Shown here: positions 1-10,598 of the stretch, in pieces
Layout of the letters: each line of letters begins with the position of its first letter
Numbering within the stretch: the stretch's first letter is position 1
Assembly (NCBI RefSeq): GCF_023061285.1
Contig: NZ_JAKGAM010000006.1
Coordinates: forward strand, 62,001 to 126,000
Direction of reading: 5' to 3'
DNA from: Chromohalobacter nigrandesensis
Lineage (GTDB): Bacteria; Pseudomonadota; Gammaproteobacteria; Pseudomonadales; Halomonadaceae
Length of the DNA stretch: 64,000 bases
Program-made: the position numbers and the translations under genes
The notes under the pieces: generated by a model
The model's database searches: none
What the model was told of the DNA's origin: nothing
The model's input: the letters and a program-made list of their open reading frames with translations, nothing else

Positions 1-54
1 GCTCTCTCATTGGCATCATCACGTGATTTACTGTCACTCACGTGAGTCTTAAAG

Positions 55-131
55 TGGTGCGCCCGGGAGGATTCGAACCTCCGACCACCTGATTCGTAGT
101 CAGGTACTCTATCCAGCTGAGCTACGGGCGC
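55..131 (-). tRNA. tRNA-Arg (anticodon ACG)
   Basis: On the minus strand a 77-nt cloverleaf folds with acceptor GCGCCCG/CGGGCGC, discriminator A and an encoded CCA end. The anticodon loop CTACGAA gives anticodon ACG, whose A34 is normally edited to inosine to read CGU/CGC/CGA. The T arm GGTTCGAATCC is canonical. It lies 50 nt downstream of tRNA-Ser on the same strand, probably in the same transcript. Confidence 0.96.
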
Positions 132-181
132 AATACTTTAATTCCTACAACTTTTACTTCGATGCAATGCATCCGGTTGAA

Positions 182-274
182 TGGCGGAGAGAGAGGGATT
201 CGAACCCTCGATGGGGCTACAAACCCCATACTCCCTTAGCAGGGGAGCGCCTTCAGCCACTCGGCCATCTCTCC
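182..274 (-). tRNA. tRNA-Ser (anticodon GCT)
   Basis: A 93-nt class II tRNA with a long variable arm (TATGGGGTTTGTAGCCCCAT), acceptor GGAGAGA/TCTCTCC, discriminator G and encoded CCA. The anticodon loop CTGCTAA reads AGC/AGU serine codons. The order alaS-lysC-csrA-tRNA-Ser-tRNA-Arg is the one seen in Pseudomonas. Confidence 0.96.
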
Positions 275-501
275 CTCATCAACACGGCGCGTATGTTACC
301 GATTATGCTGGGGTCTTGTCTAGAGCGGATTGAAAATCTTTTGATATCAATCAATACCGTCACTATTTACTTGGCAAACGACCCACTTAACGTACTGCAT
401 GCATGTCAAACTGCTCAATCCAGAAAGCGTGCGAGTCTATAAGCCCGAGCGGATAAAGGGGACGACTTCACCAGCTCAGACGGTTCCACGCATGCGTTAC
501 T

Positions 502-699
502 TCAAACGCTTGAACCACCGTCTTCGCTATCGGTCTTCTCACGCTGAATGCGTTGATAGATCTCTTCGCGATGTACGGCTACGTCCTTGGGCGCATTGAC
601 GCCGATACGGACCTGATTGCCTTTTACACCTAGGACCGTAACGGTGATGTCGTCGCCGATCATCAGTGTTTCACCGACGCGACGGGTCAGGATGAGCAT
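502..699 (-). CDS. csrA: Carbon storage regulator CsrA/RsmA
   Basis: A 65-residue RNA-binding homodimer that binds GGA motifs in mRNA leaders to repress or activate translation. It begins [10 protein letters not shown], and the two residues known to contact RNA, Leu4 and Arg44 (in VHREEIY), are present. An in-frame start ten codons upstream is possible, but this ATG is preceded by AAGGAG at good spacing and gives the family length. The Shine-Dalgarno itself contains GGA, so autoregulation is plausible. Its likely antagonist RNA lies at about 10.6-10.74 kb in this window. Confidence 0.97.
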   Translation of the reverse strand: MLILTRRVGETLMIGDDITVTVLGVKGNQVRIGVNAPKDVAVHREEIYQRIQREKTDSEDGGSSV

Positions 700-833
700 G
701 TCTGATCTCCTTCTCAGGCTTTCTTCCAACGGGATGCATGCACCGCCAAGCGACAGTACGAAGGCGAATTATGCGTCATACAGGCCCCGAGAGCCAATGG
801 CGCGTACTCTGCATCCACCGATGCGCTGAATGA

Positions 834-851
834 AAGGCCGCATCTGGCCTT
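834..851 (-). terminator. Weak hairpin downstream of lysC
   Basis: AAGGCC-AGATGC-GGCCTT on the minus strand, followed only by TCATT. It may attenuate read-through from lysC into csrA, but the U tract is poor. Confidence 0.25.
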
Positions 852-917
852 CCGGCGTCGTCCTGACGCCACCCTCAGCGTAGAAGCCAATGGGCCAGGA
901 AGGCCAAATTTCTTTGC

Positions 918-1418
918 TTATTCGCCCTGTATACTGTCTTTATCGAGCCCGAAGGCGGAGTGCAACGCGCGCACGGCCAGCTCCATCTGCTTCTCGTCGA
1001 TGACCACGGAGATCTTGATTTCCGAGGTAGAGACCATACGAATGTTGATGTTTTCGTCGGCCAATACACGGAACATCTTGGACGCCACCCCAGCATGCGA
1101 ACGCATGCCCACACCGACCAACGAGACCTTGGCGATATTCTCGTCGCCACGCAGCTCACCACCGCCCAGCGCCGGGATCACCTGATCCTGCAGGATGCTT
1201 CGTGTCTGCTTGAAATCGTTCTTGGCCACGGTGAACGTGAAGTCGGTGTAGTCACCGGCAGGAGCCACGTTCTGCACGATCATGTCGATTTCGATGTTGG
1301 CATCGGCGATGGGCCCCAGGATCTTGGACGCCACGCCCGGCACATCGGGGGTATTGAGCAACGTCAGCTTGGCTTCACTGGAGGTGAAGGCAATACCGGA
1401 GATCAGCGGTTCTTCCAT
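918..1418 (-). other. Possible internal start: aspartokinase beta subunit
   Basis: Inside lysC an ATG (coding MEEPLISG) is preceded by GAAGAGG and a 5-nt spacer, a good ribosome binding site. Translation from it would give a 166-residue, ACT-only polypeptide. In Bacillus and Corynebacterium, lysC makes such a beta subunit from an in-frame internal start at the matching place. That it is used here is inference. Confidence 0.4.
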
Positions 1419-2162
1419 GGAGGCCTCTTCTTCTTCAGCGACGATCAGGGTACCGGGGCCGTCCTCGAAACTGGACAGCACGCGCAACGGTACGTTGTAT
1501 TTACCCGCAAATTCGACGGCGCGAATCTGCAATACCTTGGAGCCCAGGCTGGCCAGCTCGAGCATTTCCTCGACGGTGATGCCCGAAAGACGGCGCGCCT
1601 TGGAACACACCCGCGGGTCGGTGGTATACACGCCGTCCACGTCGGTGTAGATCTGGCATTCATCGGCCTTGAGCGCCGCCGCCAGGGCCACGCCGGTGGT
1701 GTCCGAACCGCCGCGTCCCAACGTGGTAATGTTGCCCTCGTCGTCGACGCCTTGGAAGCCGGCCACGACCACGACCTGACCGTCGTCGAGATCGGCCTGA
1801 ATGTCGTCGGTCTCGATACGCTGGATACGCGCCTTGGTATGGGCGCTGTCGGTCTGGATGCCGACCTGACCGCCGGTGTAGGAGGTCGCCGCCACGCCCA
1901 GCTTGTGCAGGGCCAGGGCCAGTAGCGAGCTGGTGACCTGCTCGCCGGTGGACACCAGCATATCCATCTCGCGCGGCGTGGGCTCATCGTTGATCTGGCT
2001 GGCCAGGTCGATCAGCCGATTGGTTTCCCCGCTCATTGCCGACACCACGACAACCACCTGATGGCCTTCGTCGCGGAATCGCTTCACTTTATCGGCGACG
2101 GCCTTGATGCGCTCCACCGAGCCCACCGAGGTCCCCCCGAACTTCTGTACGTATAGCGCCAT
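918..2162 (-). CDS. lysC: Aspartate kinase
   Basis: Phosphorylates aspartate as the first step to lysine, threonine, methionine and diaminopimelate. The 414-residue protein has the amino-acid-kinase signature KFGGTSVGS at residues 8-16, a catalytic domain to about residue 245, and two C-terminal ACT domains (about 265-345 and 345-410) that usually bind lysine and threonine as feedback inhibitors. It is monofunctional, with no homoserine dehydrogenase domain. It sits between alaS and csrA as in Pseudomonas. A Met just before the ACT region has a strong Shine-Dalgarno and could start a separate beta subunit (see 918-1418). Confidence 0.96.
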   Translation of the reverse strand: MALYVQKFGGTSVGSVERIKAVADKVKRFRDEGHQVVVVVSAMSGETNRLIDLASQINDEPTPREMDMLVSTGEQVTSSLLALALHKLGVAATSYTGGQVGIQTDSAHTKARIQRIETDDIQADLDDGQVVVVAGFQGVDDEGNITTLGRGGSDTTGVALAAALKADECQIYTDVDGVYTTDPRVCSKARRLSGITVEEMLELASLGSKVLQIRAVEFAGKYNVPLRVLSSFEDGPGTLIVAEEEEASMEEPLISGIAFTSSEAKLTLLNTPDVPGVASKILGPIADANIEIDMIVQNVAPAGDYTDFTFTVAKNDFKQTRSILQDQVIPALGGGELRGDENIAKVSLVGVGMRSHAGVASKMFRVLADENINIRMVSTSEIKISVVIDEKQMELAVRALHSAFGLDKDSIQGE

Positions 2163-2241
2163 AGCTGCCTATCCGTGGTGGTTTTCCCAAGCATGAATGA
2201 AGAAGAGGGCCGGCGCCATGCGCACGACCCTCTTCACGATC

Positions 2242-4848
2242 TCACTCGCCGAGCCGGGCCTCGACCCAACTCGGTACACTCGACAAGGCATCAGGCAACG
2301 CCTGAGGCCGTGACCCTCCCGCCTGCGCCATGTCGGCCCGGCCACCGCCCTTGCCGCCGACCTGCTCGGCGACATGCTTGACCAGGTCGCCGGCCTTGAG
2401 GCGCGCGGTCAAATCGTCAGTCACTCCGGCGATCAGGCTGACCTTTTCGTCGCCGGCCACGCCCAGCACGATGACCCCCGACCCCAGCTTGTTCTTGAGC
2501 TGATCGAGCAAGCCGCGCAGTTCCTTGCCACCGATGCCTTCGACCTGCTTGGCGAGCAATTTGACGCCCGCCACCTCACGCACCTCGGCCAGCATGTCGC
2601 CGCTTGCGGCACTCGCCAGCTTGGCCTTGAGCCGCTCGAGCTCCTTCTCCAAGCTGCGATTGCGCTCGAGCGTCGCCTCGAGACGTGACTCTACCTGCTC
2701 GGGTTTGGCCTTGAGATGCTCGGCGATACGCGTGACCTTGGCTTCCTGATCGCGGAAATACGCCAGGGCGCCTTCGCCTGTGACGGCCTCGACGCGGCGC
2801 ACGCCTGCGGCGACCCCCGCCTCGCTGAGAATGTGGAAGCAACCGATATCACCACTGCGCGCCACGTGTGTGCCGCCACACAGTTCGATGGAGAAGTCAT
2901 CGGCACCAATGGTCAGCACGCGCACGTTATCGGCATACTTGGCCTCAAAGAGCGCTGCGGCGCCTTTGGCCTTGGCCTCGTCGAGCGTCATTTGCTCGAT
3001 GCGCGTGTCGGCGTTGGCGAGGATCTGCGCATTGACGATACGCTCGACCTCGTCGAGCTGCGCCGACGTCATTGCCTCGAAGTGGCTGAAGTCGAAGCGC
3101 AGACGCTCCGCCGTTACCAACGAGCCTTTCTGCTGTACGTGCTCGCCCAGAACTTGCTTGAGCGCCTCGTGCAACAGGTGCGTCGCCGAATGGTTGCGCA
3201 TGGTCGCCGCGCGCAGGCTGGCATCGACCTGCGGGGTGACACTGTCGCCCACGTCGAGCCGCCCCTCGACGAGCACGCCATGATGCAGATGATGCCCGCC
3301 CTGCTTCTGGGTATCGGTCACCTGGAAGCGCATGCCGTTGGCGTTCAAGTAACCGGTGTCGCCGGCCTGCCCGCCCGATTCGCCATAGAACGGCGTGCGA
3401 TCCAGCACCACGACGCCCTGCCGGCCGGCCTCGAGTGTCGCCAGCGCATTGCCCTCGCGATCCACCAGAGCGGTGACACGGGCCTCGTCTTCCAAGCGAT
3501 CATAACCGGTGAAGGCCGTTTCGCCCTCGAGCTCCAGCGCCGCCGTATAATCGGCGCCGAATTGACTGGCCGCACGGGCACGCTCGCGCTGCGCCTCGAG
3601 CTCACGCTGGAAGCCGACCTCATCCGGCGTCACGCCCCGCTCACGGCAGACATCCGCCGTCAAATCGAACGGAAAGCCGTAGGTATCATAGAGCTTGAAG
3701 ACGGTCTCGCCCGGCAGCACCTCGCCCTCGAGCGAGTCCAGCGCCTCCGTCAGCAGTCCCATGCCATGATCCAGCGTGCGCGCGAACTGCTCTTCTTCCT
3801 TGAGCAGCACCTTCTCGATCTGGGTGCGTGTCTTGCGCAACTCCGGATAGGCATCGCCCATCTCGGCATCCAGCGCCGCCACCAGCTTATGGAAGAACGG
3901 CTCGCGGGTACCGAGCTTGTGGCCATGGCGGATGGCGCGACGAATGATGCGACGCAGCACGTAACCGCGCCCTTCGTTGGACGGCAGCACGTCGTCGGTG
4001 ATCAAGAAGGCGCAGGAACGGATATGATCCGCGATCACGCGTAGCGACGGCGCGCTGGTATCGGCGTAGCCCGTGGCCTCTGCCGAGGCATCGAGCAGAT
4101 TCTGGAACAGGTCAATCTCATAGTTGGAATGCACGCCCTGCATCACCGCCGCGACGCGCTCCAGGCCCATGCCGGTATCGATGGACGGCTTGGGCAGCGG
4201 GTTCAGCGTCCCGCTGCTGTCGCGATCGAACTGCATGAATACCAGGTTCCAGATCTCGATGTAGCGATCGCCGTCCTCATCGGGGCTTCCCGGTGGGCCG
4301 CCCGCGACCTCAGGTCCATGATCGTAGAAAATCTCGGATGACGGGCCACAGGGACCGGTATCGCCCATCTGCCAGAAGTTGTCCTCGTCGAGCTTGGAGA
4401 AACGCGCCGGATCGACACCGATCTCGTCTTTCCAGATCCGTTCGGCTTCGTCGTCGCTGACGTGAACGGTGACCCACAGCTTGTCGGCGGGCAGCCCCAG
4501 GCGTTCGGTCAAGAACGACCACGCGAAGCCGATCGCATCACGCTTGAAATAATCGCCGAAGCTGAAGTTGCCCAGCATCTCGAAGAACGTATGGTGACGC
4601 GCGGTATAGCCGACGTTATCCAGATCGTTGTGCTTGCCCCCGGCACGCACGCAACGCTGCGGGGAGGTGGCACGTACGTAGGGACGCGGATCACGCCCCA
4701 GGAAGACGTCCTTGAACGGCACCATGCCGGCATTGGTGAACAGCAACGTCGGATCGTTGTCAGGCACGAGCGAACTCGACGGCACGATGGTATGGCCGTG
4801 CTCCTCGAAGAACGTCAGAAAGGCTTGTCTGATGTCTGCGCTTTTCAT
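2242..4848 (-). CDS. alaS: Alanine-tRNA ligase
   Basis: Class II synthetase, 868 residues, charging tRNA-Ala. The N-terminal aminoacylation domain starts [11 protein letters not shown]. The editing domain, which clears mischarged Ser/Gly, is intact: the zinc-site HxxxH motif appears as HSATHLLH near residue 560 and the second half as CGGTHV near residue 660. A C-terminal coiled-coil and C-Ala/DHH-like region ends in a [15 protein letters not shown] stretch. The reading frame is open for 43 codons upstream, but the conserved start is this ATG. It lies in the recA-recX-alaS-lysC-csrA row, all on the minus strand. Confidence 0.98.
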   Translation of the reverse strand: MKSADIRQAFLTFFEEHGHTIVPSSSLVPDNDPTLLFTNAGMVPFKDVFLGRDPRPYVRATSPQRCVRAGGKHNDLDNVGYTARHHTFFEMLGNFSFGDYFKRDAIGFAWSFLTERLGLPADKLWVTVHVSDDEAERIWKDEIGVDPARFSKLDEDNFWQMGDTGPCGPSSEIFYDHGPEVAGGPPGSPDEDGDRYIEIWNLVFMQFDRDSSGTLNPLPKPSIDTGMGLERVAAVMQGVHSNYEIDLFQNLLDASAEATGYADTSAPSLRVIADHIRSCAFLITDDVLPSNEGRGYVLRRIIRRAIRHGHKLGTREPFFHKLVAALDAEMGDAYPELRKTRTQIEKVLLKEEEQFARTLDHGMGLLTEALDSLEGEVLPGETVFKLYDTYGFPFDLTADVCRERGVTPDEVGFQRELEAQRERARAASQFGADYTAALELEGETAFTGYDRLEDEARVTALVDREGNALATLEAGRQGVVVLDRTPFYGESGGQAGDTGYLNANGMRFQVTDTQKQGGHHLHHGVLVEGRLDVGDSVTPQVDASLRAATMRNHSATHLLHEALKQVLGEHVQQKGSLVTAERLRFDFSHFEAMTSAQLDEVERIVNAQILANADTRIEQMTLDEAKAKGAAALFEAKYADNVRVLTIGADDFSIELCGGTHVARSGDIGCFHILSEAGVAAGVRRVEAVTGEGALAYFRDQEAKVTRIAEHLKAKPEQVESRLEATLERNRSLEKELERLKAKLASAASGDMLAEVREVAGVKLLAKQVEGIGGKELRGLLDQLKNKLGSGVIVLGVAGDEKVSLIAGVTDDLTARLKAGDLVKHVAEQVGGKGGGRADMAQAGGSRPQALPDALSSVPSWVEARLGE

Positions 4849-5053
4849 AGAAATTCCGTGGCGGTGTGCGTTAGGCGCTGCGGGCACGCGCGGCCCGACC
4901 GGACAAGCGGTGGGCGAGAAACGCGAAAGTCGGCGAATGACGGAAAACGAGTCGCCCTGAACCATCGCAAGGCACACTAGTATAACGCGTTCGACGGGGG
5001 ACTAAAGAGGTGCCGAAATACCGGCGGAAGGTACACGCGTGGTGGCAGGCGCG

Positions 5054-5512
5054 CTAATGGTCCATATCCCAGGCATGTGCCATGGCATGACGCACCTGAT
5101 CGAAATCGAAACCGCGGGAGGCCAGAAACCGCTCGCGCTTGGCACGTTCACGCGGCTCGCGGCCGGGTGAGTCGAAGCGCTTGGCCAAGGCCTCGCACGC
5201 CAGGCGATGCCAATCGGGGGCCTCGCCGTCGAGTGCCTCGCGCGCCATCTCATCGGTGACGCCACGCGCACTCAACTCGGCACGAATCTTCATCTCCCCT
5301 TGGCCCCGAAACAAGCGCGACCGCACGAATTGCTCGGCGAAGCGTGCATCGGACTGCAAGCCTTCCTCGGCCAGACCATCCAGCGCCAACGCGATATCGG
5401 CGCGTTCATGCCCCCGCGTCGTCAGCCGCGACACCAGCTCAGCCTGCGAGTAATCGCGACGCGCCAGCAGGCGGATGGCATCATCGCGAGGTGTCGCCTC
5501 TTGCTTATCCAT
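5054..5512 (-). CDS. recX: RecA regulatory protein RecX
   Basis: A 152-residue basic helical protein built of three-helix repeats. The family binds the RecA filament and limits its extension. RecX-type features include LLARRDYSQAELVSRL near residues 15-30 and GQGEMKIRAEL near 70-80. The start codon lies 2 nt after the recA stop, so the two are surely co-transcribed and probably translationally coupled. I see no terminator hairpin between them, unlike the partial terminator that separates recA from recX in E. coli. Confidence 0.93.
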   Translation of the reverse strand: MDKQEATPRDDAIRLLARRDYSQAELVSRLTTRGHERADIALALDGLAEEGLQSDARFAEQFVRSRLFRGQGEMKIRAELSARGVTDEMAREALDGEAPDWHRLACEALAKRFDSPGREPRERAKRERFLASRGFDFDQVRHAMAHAWDMDH

Positions 5513-5514
5513 GG

Positions 5515-6591
5515 TTACAACAGGCTATCGTCGTTCTGGGTCGCTGCGGCCTTATCTTCGCTGGCACCCTCCTCCGGCTTGTCGTCCTCCGCCTTGGGCG
5601 TGGACAGCAACCGCGCGCGAATCTCGGTTTCGATCTCGTCCATGATCGCCGGATTGTCCTCGAGAAACTGAGCGGCGTTGGCCTTGCCCTGACCGATCTT
5701 GCTGCCTTGGTAGCTGTACCAGGCACCCGCCTTGTCGACCAAGCCTTGCTGCACGCCGAGATCAACGACCTCGCCGGCATGGTAGATGCCCTTGCCATAG
5801 AGGATCTGGAACTCGGCTTGGCGGAACGGCGGCGCAACCTTGTTCTTGACGACCTTGACACGGGTTTCGTTGCCGGTCACCTCGTCGCCCTGCTTCACCG
5901 AGCCAGTCCGGCGGATATCCAGGCGCACACTGGAATAGAACTTCAGCGCGTTGCCGCCGGTGGTGGTCTCGGGACTCCCGAACATCACACCGATCTTCAT
6001 GCGGATCTGGTTGACGAACATCACCATGCAGTTAGCGTTCTTGATATTGCCGGTGATCTTGCGCAGCGCTTGAGACATCAAGCGCGCCTGCAGGCCAACA
6101 TGGGCATCGCCCATTTCGCCCTCGATCTCGGCACGCGGCGTGAGAGCCGCAACCGAATCGACGACGATCACATCGACACCGCCGGAGCGTACCAGCATGT
6201 CGCAGATTTCCAGTGCCTGTTCACCGGTATCCGGCTGCGAGACCAGCAGATCGTCGAGGTTGATACCCAGCTTTTCGGCGTAGCTGGGGTCCAGCGCGTG
6301 CTCGGCATCGACGAAGGCACAGGTCTTGCCTTGCTTTTGTGCCTGAGCGATCACCGACAATGTCATGGTGGTCTTGCCCGAGGATTCGGGGCCGAAGATC
6401 TCGACCACGCGACCCAGCGGCAAGCCGCCCACACCAAGCGCAATATCCAGCCCCAGCGAGCCGGTGGATACGGCGGGCAGCGCCACGCGCGGCGTATCTC
6501 CAAGACGCATCACGGCGCCCTTGCCGAACTGGCGCTCGATCTGGGAAAGCGCTGCGTTGAGCGCCTTGGAACGGTTGTCGTCCTGTGCCAT
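5515..6591 (-). CDS. recA: Recombinase RecA
   Basis: A 358-residue ATP-dependent strand-exchange protein and co-protease for LexA self-cleavage. Walker A is GPESSGKTT (residues 67-75), the Walker B region is [12 protein letters not shown], and the L2 DNA-binding loop region lies around residues 195-215 ([11 protein letters not shown]). The acidic C-terminal tail ([13 protein letters not shown]) is typical. A consensus LexA box lies about 70 bp upstream. recX follows directly. Confidence 0.99.
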   Translation of the reverse strand: MAQDDNRSKALNAALSQIERQFGKGAVMRLGDTPRVALPAVSTGSLGLDIALGVGGLPLGRVVEIFGPESSGKTTMTLSVIAQAQKQGKTCAFVDAEHALDPSYAEKLGINLDDLLVSQPDTGEQALEICDMLVRSGGVDVIVVDSVAALTPRAEIEGEMGDAHVGLQARLMSQALRKITGNIKNANCMVMFVNQIRMKIGVMFGSPETTTGGNALKFYSSVRLDIRRTGSVKQGDEVTGNETRVKVVKNKVAPPFRQAEFQILYGKGIYHAGEVVDLGVQQGLVDKAGAWYSYQGSKIGQGKANAAQFLEDNPAIMDEIETEIRARLLSTPKAEDDKPEEGASEDKAAATQNDDSLL

Positions 6592-6661
6592 GAAGGTCTC
6601 CTATCGAAGGACGTCGAAGCTCGCACGGCGGCACAAACGCATGTCGGCGCCGACCGCGAAA

Positions 6662-6681
6662 TACTGTATGACTAGACAGTA
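6662..6681. promoter_or_regulatory. LexA (SOS) box upstream of recA
   Basis: TACTGT-ATGACTAG-ACAGTA is a perfect CTGT-N8-ACAG palindrome, matching the gamma-proteobacterial LexA consensus, 70-90 bp upstream of the recA start. It implies SOS induction of recA-recX. Confidence 0.9.
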
Positions 6682-6729
6682 GTATGACGAAAAAATTCCT
6701 CGCCGCCTACCTCTGCTTTTCACCCGATA

Positions 6730-7254
6730 TCACGCTGTCGATACCATTTTCTCAAACCTGTCGATCAGGCCGATCAACGCCACGCGTACTGCCTGGTGAC
6801 GCACTTCACTACGCGATCCTGCCAGGTGATGGCATTCTACTTCCTGTTGCCGCTCATCGCCCCAGGCAAACCATATCGTGCCTGTCGGCTTGCCGGGGCT
6901 ACCGCCACCAGGGCCGGCGATACCGCTGATCGCCACACCCAGCGTGGCACCACTGTCGCAACACGCCCCCGCCACCATTTCGACCACGGTTTTGGCACTG
7001 ACCGCTCCGTGCTCGGCAAGGGTCGCGTCACGCACACCCAATAGCCGCTGCTTGGCGCCATTGGCATAGGTCACGTAGCCGGTCTCGAAATACGCGGAGC
7101 TGCCGGCAATATCGGTAATCGCACTGGCCACACCGCCGCCGGTGCAGGACTCCGCCGCCGTCACGCTGGCATTCGCCGCGAGACAGGCGCGCCCCAGGCG
7201 CTCGGACAATGCCTCGAGCGAAAAAGCTTGCCATGCTGTCAGCGTCACCGCCAT
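6730..7254 (-). CDS. CinA C-terminal-domain amidase (nicotinamide-nucleotide amidase type)
   Basis: A 174-residue single-domain CinA/PncC-family protein. The family hydrolyses NMN to nicotinate mononucleotide and ammonia in pyridine-nucleotide recycling. The conserved AESCTGGGVAS motif is at residues 34-44 and GVAISGIAGPGGG near 105-117. The ATG chosen has GGGGGA about 6 nt upstream; longer frames reach into the mutS promoter region. It lies upstream of recA on the same strand, as the equivalent gene does in Pseudomonas, and is divergent from mutS. Confidence 0.9.
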   Translation of the reverse strand: MAVTLTAWQAFSLEALSERLGRACLAANASVTAAESCTGGGVASAITDIAGSSAYFETGYVTYANGAKQRLLGVRDATLAEHGAVSAKTVVEMVAGACCDSGATLGVAISGIAGPGGGSPGKPTGTIWFAWGDERQQEVECHHLAGSRSEVRHQAVRVALIGLIDRFEKMVSTA

Positions 7255-7412
7255 ATCATGTCCCCCGGTTGCCATCTTGAGCGGCATGCCACTGACGCCG
7301 CCCACCCGAATGCGTAGAATAGAGGCTTTGGCGAACGTTTGCAGGCGCGTCCAGCGTCGCGTCGCCTTGATCCCATTTGGCAACATCAGCCACCGGCACG
7401 ACAAGGATTCGC

Positions 7413-9992
7413 ATGAGCCAGGCCTCTGCCCAGCATACGCCGATGATGGCCCAGTACCTGAAGATCAAGCGCGAGCATCCCGAGGTGCTGCTCTTCTATC
7501 GCATGGGCGATTTCTACGAGCTGTTTTATGAAGACGCCAAGCGCGCCGCCCAATTGCTCGATATAACCCTGACCCAACGTGGCCAATCGGCGGGCAAGCC
7601 TATTCCCATGGCCGGTGTGCCGTATCATAGCGCCGAAGGCTATCTGGCGCGGCTGGTCAAATCCGGGGAATCGGTGGCCATCTGCGAGCAGATGAGCGAC
7701 CCCAGCACGGCCAAGGGACCCGTGGATCGTCAGGTCGTGCGCATCGTCACGCCAGGCACTCTGCACGATGAAGCCTTGCTCGACGCGCGCCGCGACAATC
7801 TCGTGCTTGCCGTGCATCCTCACGGCGAGCGCTGGGGCCTGGCCTGGCTGGAGCTTTCCAGCGGCCATTTCAGCGTGCTCGAAGTCGATGGCGAGAGCGA
7901 CCTGCTGTCCGAGATCCAGCGCCTCGACCCCGCCGAACTGCTCGCTGCGGAGAGTCTTTCGCTGCCGCCGACCCTCGCTGAGCGTCCCGGCTTTCGCCGC
8001 CAGGGCGACTGGCTGTTCGACCTGGAGAGCGCTCAGCGCTTGCTGTGCGATCAATTCGGCGTGGCCGACTTGCGCGGCTTCGGCTGCGCGCACCTCACCA
8101 CCGCGCTGACCGCCGCCGGCGTGCTCATCGACTACGCCCGCGATACCCAGCGCTCGCGCCTGCCGCACGTCACCGGCATCGCCGTGGAAAATCGCGACGA
8201 GGCGGTGGTGATCGACGCCGCCAGTCGCCGCAATCTCGAGATCGACATCAACCTCGGCGGCGGCGTCGAGAATACGCTGGCCAGCGTGCTGGATACCACC
8301 GCCACGGCCATGGGGTCGCGCCAGTTGAAGCGCTGGCTGAACCGGCCACTGCGCGATACCGCCCAGGTCCAGGCGCGTCAGGCGGCGGTACAGAGCCTCA
8401 TCGACGACGATCGTTATGCTGCCCTGCGCGAGCCGCTCAAGGCGATCGGCGACGTCGAGCGCATCCTTGCCCGCGTGGCCCTCTACAGCGCCCGGCCCCG
8501 CGACCTGGCACGCTTGCGCGATGCCCTCAACGCCCTGCCGGCGCTGGAACGCGACCTGGCCGAGCTCGACGACGGCACCGCCATCGACGAACTCAAGCAC
8601 CATATCCGGCCGTACCCCGAACTGGCCGACACGCTGACCCGTGCGCTGATGGACAACCCGCCCGTGGTGATCCGCGACGGCGGGGTGATTGCGACCGGTT
8701 TCGACGAGGAGCTCGACGAATACCGAGGCCTGGCCGAGCATGCCGGCGACTACCTGGTCGAGCTCGAGACCCGCGAGCGCGAACGCACCGGTCTGGCCGG
8801 CCTCAAGGTCGGCTACAATCGCGTCCACGGTTACTTTATCGAGATCCCCCGCGCCCAGGCTCGCGAGGCCCCGGCCGAGTATATTCGTCGCCAGACGCTG
8901 AAAAACGCCGAACGCTTCATCATCCCCGAGCTCAAGGAATTCGAGGACAAGGCACTCTCGGCCAAGTCGCGCTCACTGGCCCGCGAGAAGCTGCTCTACG
9001 ACGGCTTGCTGGAAACCCTCAACGTCGATCTGCAAGCACTACAGGGCACCGCACGCGCCCTGGCGACCCTCGACGTGCTGGCATGTTTCGCCGAACGCGC
9101 GCTGGCGCTGGATTTCGTACGCCCCCGGCTGAGCGATCAGCCTGGCCTGCGCATTCATGGCGGGCGTCATCCCGTGGTCGAGCACGTCAGCGACCACCCA
9201 TTCGTGCCCAATGACCTGACGCTGGATGAAACGCGGCGCTTGCTGGTCATCACCGGGCCCAACATGGGCGGGAAGTCGACCTACATGCGCCAGGCGGCCT
9301 TGATCGCGCTGCTCGCACATACCGGCAGTTGCGTGCCTGCCGACGATGCCGAGATCGGCCCCGTGGATCGCATCTTCACGCGTATCGGCTCCAGTGACGA
9401 TCTAGCCGGCGGCCGCTCGACCTTCATGGTGGAGATGACCGAAACCGCGACTATCCTGCATAACGCCACCGAGCACAGCCTGGTGCTGATGGACGAGATC
9501 GGTCGCGGCACCAGCACCTTCGACGGCCTCTCGCTGGCCTGGGCCAGCGCCGAACACCTGGTCGAGCGACGCGCGTTCACGCTCTTCGCCACACACTACT
9601 TCGAGATGACCGCGCTGACGGAACCCTACGACGGCGTGGCCAACGTGCATCTGACGGCCGCCGAACATCAGGATGGCATCGTTTTCATGCACCGTGTCGA
9701 GGAAGGTCCCGCAAGCCAGAGCTACGGTCTGCAGGTCGCGCAACTCGCCGGCGTACCGCCTCGCGTCGTGGCACGAGCACGCGAGAAGCTCGCCACTCTG
9801 GAGCAGCAGGAAGTCCATCAAGCCAGCGCTCGTGGCGCCACCCACGAGGGCGACGCGCCCAAACCGCAACAGGCAGACCTTTTTGCCAGTGCGCCGCACC
9901 CGGTCATCGAGGCCCTGGAAAAGCTCGACCTCGACGACCTTTCCCCACGCCAGGCCATGGCCTTGCTCTATGAGTGGCGCGGGCAGTGTTGA
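7413..9992 (+). CDS. mutS: DNA mismatch repair protein MutS
   Basis: An 859-residue mismatch-recognition ATPase. The mismatch-wedge motif GDFYELF is at residues 32-38 (Phe34 and Glu36 in the expected places). The core and lever domains follow. The ATPase Walker [10 protein letters not shown] lies near residue 617, then the signature and helix-turn-helix regions. It ends in a C-terminal dimer/tetramer segment. The ATG with upstream AAGGA is preferred over a start 12 codons earlier. It is followed by fdxA and the RsmZ-like RNA, as in Pseudomonas. Confidence 0.98.
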   Translation: MSQASAQHTPMMAQYLKIKREHPEVLLFYRMGDFYELFYEDAKRAAQLLDITLTQRGQSAGKPIPMAGVPYHSAEGYLARLVKSGESVAICEQMSDPSTAKGPVDRQVVRIVTPGTLHDEALLDARRDNLVLAVHPHGERWGLAWLELSSGHFSVLEVDGESDLLSEIQRLDPAELLAAESLSLPPTLAERPGFRRQGDWLFDLESAQRLLCDQFGVADLRGFGCAHLTTALTAAGVLIDYARDTQRSRLPHVTGIAVENRDEAVVIDAASRRNLEIDINLGGGVENTLASVLDTTATAMGSRQLKRWLNRPLRDTAQVQARQAAVQSLIDDDRYAALREPLKAIGDVERILARVALYSARPRDLARLRDALNALPALERDLAELDDGTAIDELKHHIRPYPELADTLTRALMDNPPVVIRDGGVIATGFDEELDEYRGLAEHAGDYLVELETRERERTGLAGLKVGYNRVHGYFIEIPRAQAREAPAEYIRRQTLKNAERFIIPELKEFEDKALSAKSRSLAREKLLYDGLLETLNVDLQALQGTARALATLDVLACFAERALALDFVRPRLSDQPGLRIHGGRHPVVEHVSDHPFVPNDLTLDETRRLLVITGPNMGGKSTYMRQAALIALLAHTGSCVPADDAEIGPVDRIFTRIGSSDDLAGGRSTFMVEMTETATILHNATEHSLVLMDEIGRGTSTFDGLSLAWASAEHLVERRAFTLFATHYFEMTALTEPYDGVANVHLTAAEHQDGIVFMHRVEEGPASQSYGLQVAQLAGVPPRVVARAREKLATLEQQEVHQASARGATHEGDAPKPQQADLFASAPHPVIEALEKLDLDDLSPRQAMALLYEWRGQC

Positions 9993-10173
9993 GGAGGCGT
10001 GGGGACGTTTGGCTATGAGGCCATTCCAAAACGTTTATGGCGCTGGCTTGCCCGCGCGCCGGGGGCGCGACTAAAATGTGGCGCCATTAGAATACGCCAT
10101 TATAAATCGCCGCCCGTTTATAACCGTACTGTCACCCTTGAGCGCTGCCGCGACCGAGATTCAGGAGATCCCC

Positions 10174-10497
10174 ATGACATTCGTCGTCACCGAAAACTGC
10201 ATCCGCTGCAAATACACCGACTGCGTCGAAGTATGTCCCGTGGACTGCTTCTACGAAGGGCCCAACTTTCTGGTGATTCATCCCGACGAGTGTATCGACT
10301 GCGCGCTGTGCGAGCCCGAGTGTCCGGCGGAGGCGATATATTCGGAGGATGAGCTTCCGGATGATCAGAAGGACTTTACCGAGCTCAATGCCGAGCTTTC
10401 CGAGATCTGGCCCAACATCAGCGAAAAGAAGGATCCCCTGCCCGAGGCGGAGCAGTGGGACGGTAGCCCCGACAAGTTGCAATACCTCGAACGCTGA
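10174..10497 (+). CDS. fdxA: 7Fe ferredoxin FdxA
   Basis: A 107-residue cytoplasmic electron carrier binding one [3Fe-4S] and one [4Fe-4S] cluster. Cysteines at 9, 12, 17, 21, 25, 40, 43, 46 and 50 include the second-cluster motif [12 protein letters not shown]. The C-terminal extension of about 45 residues is usual for the Azotobacter FdI/FdxA type. The start has GGAG upstream (CAGGAGATCCCC). A strong terminator follows. The neighbour is the CsrB/RsmZ-type RNA gene on the opposite strand. Confidence 0.95.
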   Translation: MTFVVTENCIRCKYTDCVEVCPVDCFYEGPNFLVIHPDECIDCALCEPECPAEAIYSEDELPDDQKDFTELNAELSEIWPNISEKKDPLPEAEQWDGSPDKLQYLER

Positions 10498-10526
10498 CTT
10501 ACAGCATTCTCGGCGCGCGACACAAG

Positions 10527-10556
10527 GCCGGCCTTTCGACAAGGTCGGCTTTTTTT
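10527..10556 (+). terminator. Rho-independent terminator of fdxA
   Basis: GCCGGCCTT-TCGAC-AAGGTCGGC (9-bp stem, one G-U pair) followed by seven T. Confidence 0.92.
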
Positions 10557-10573
10557 CGTCGAGAAGGCAGGCC

Positions 10574-10598
10574 AAAAAAAAGCGGCCCGAAGGCCGCT
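10574..10598 (-). terminator. Rho-independent terminator of the RsmZ-like RNA
   Basis: AGCGGCC-TTCG-GGCCGCT, a perfect 7-bp stem with a stable TTCG tetraloop, followed by eight T on the minus strand. Confidence 0.93.

Noticed and set aside
960..1925. 321-codon plus-strand ORF over lysC
   Set aside because: It is the antisense shadow of lysC; the product has no recognisable family and is His/Gly/Asp-rich as expected from high-GC antisense frames.
7386..8828. 480-codon minus-strand ORF over mutS
   Set aside because: Antisense shadow of the confirmed mutS; no domain recognised.
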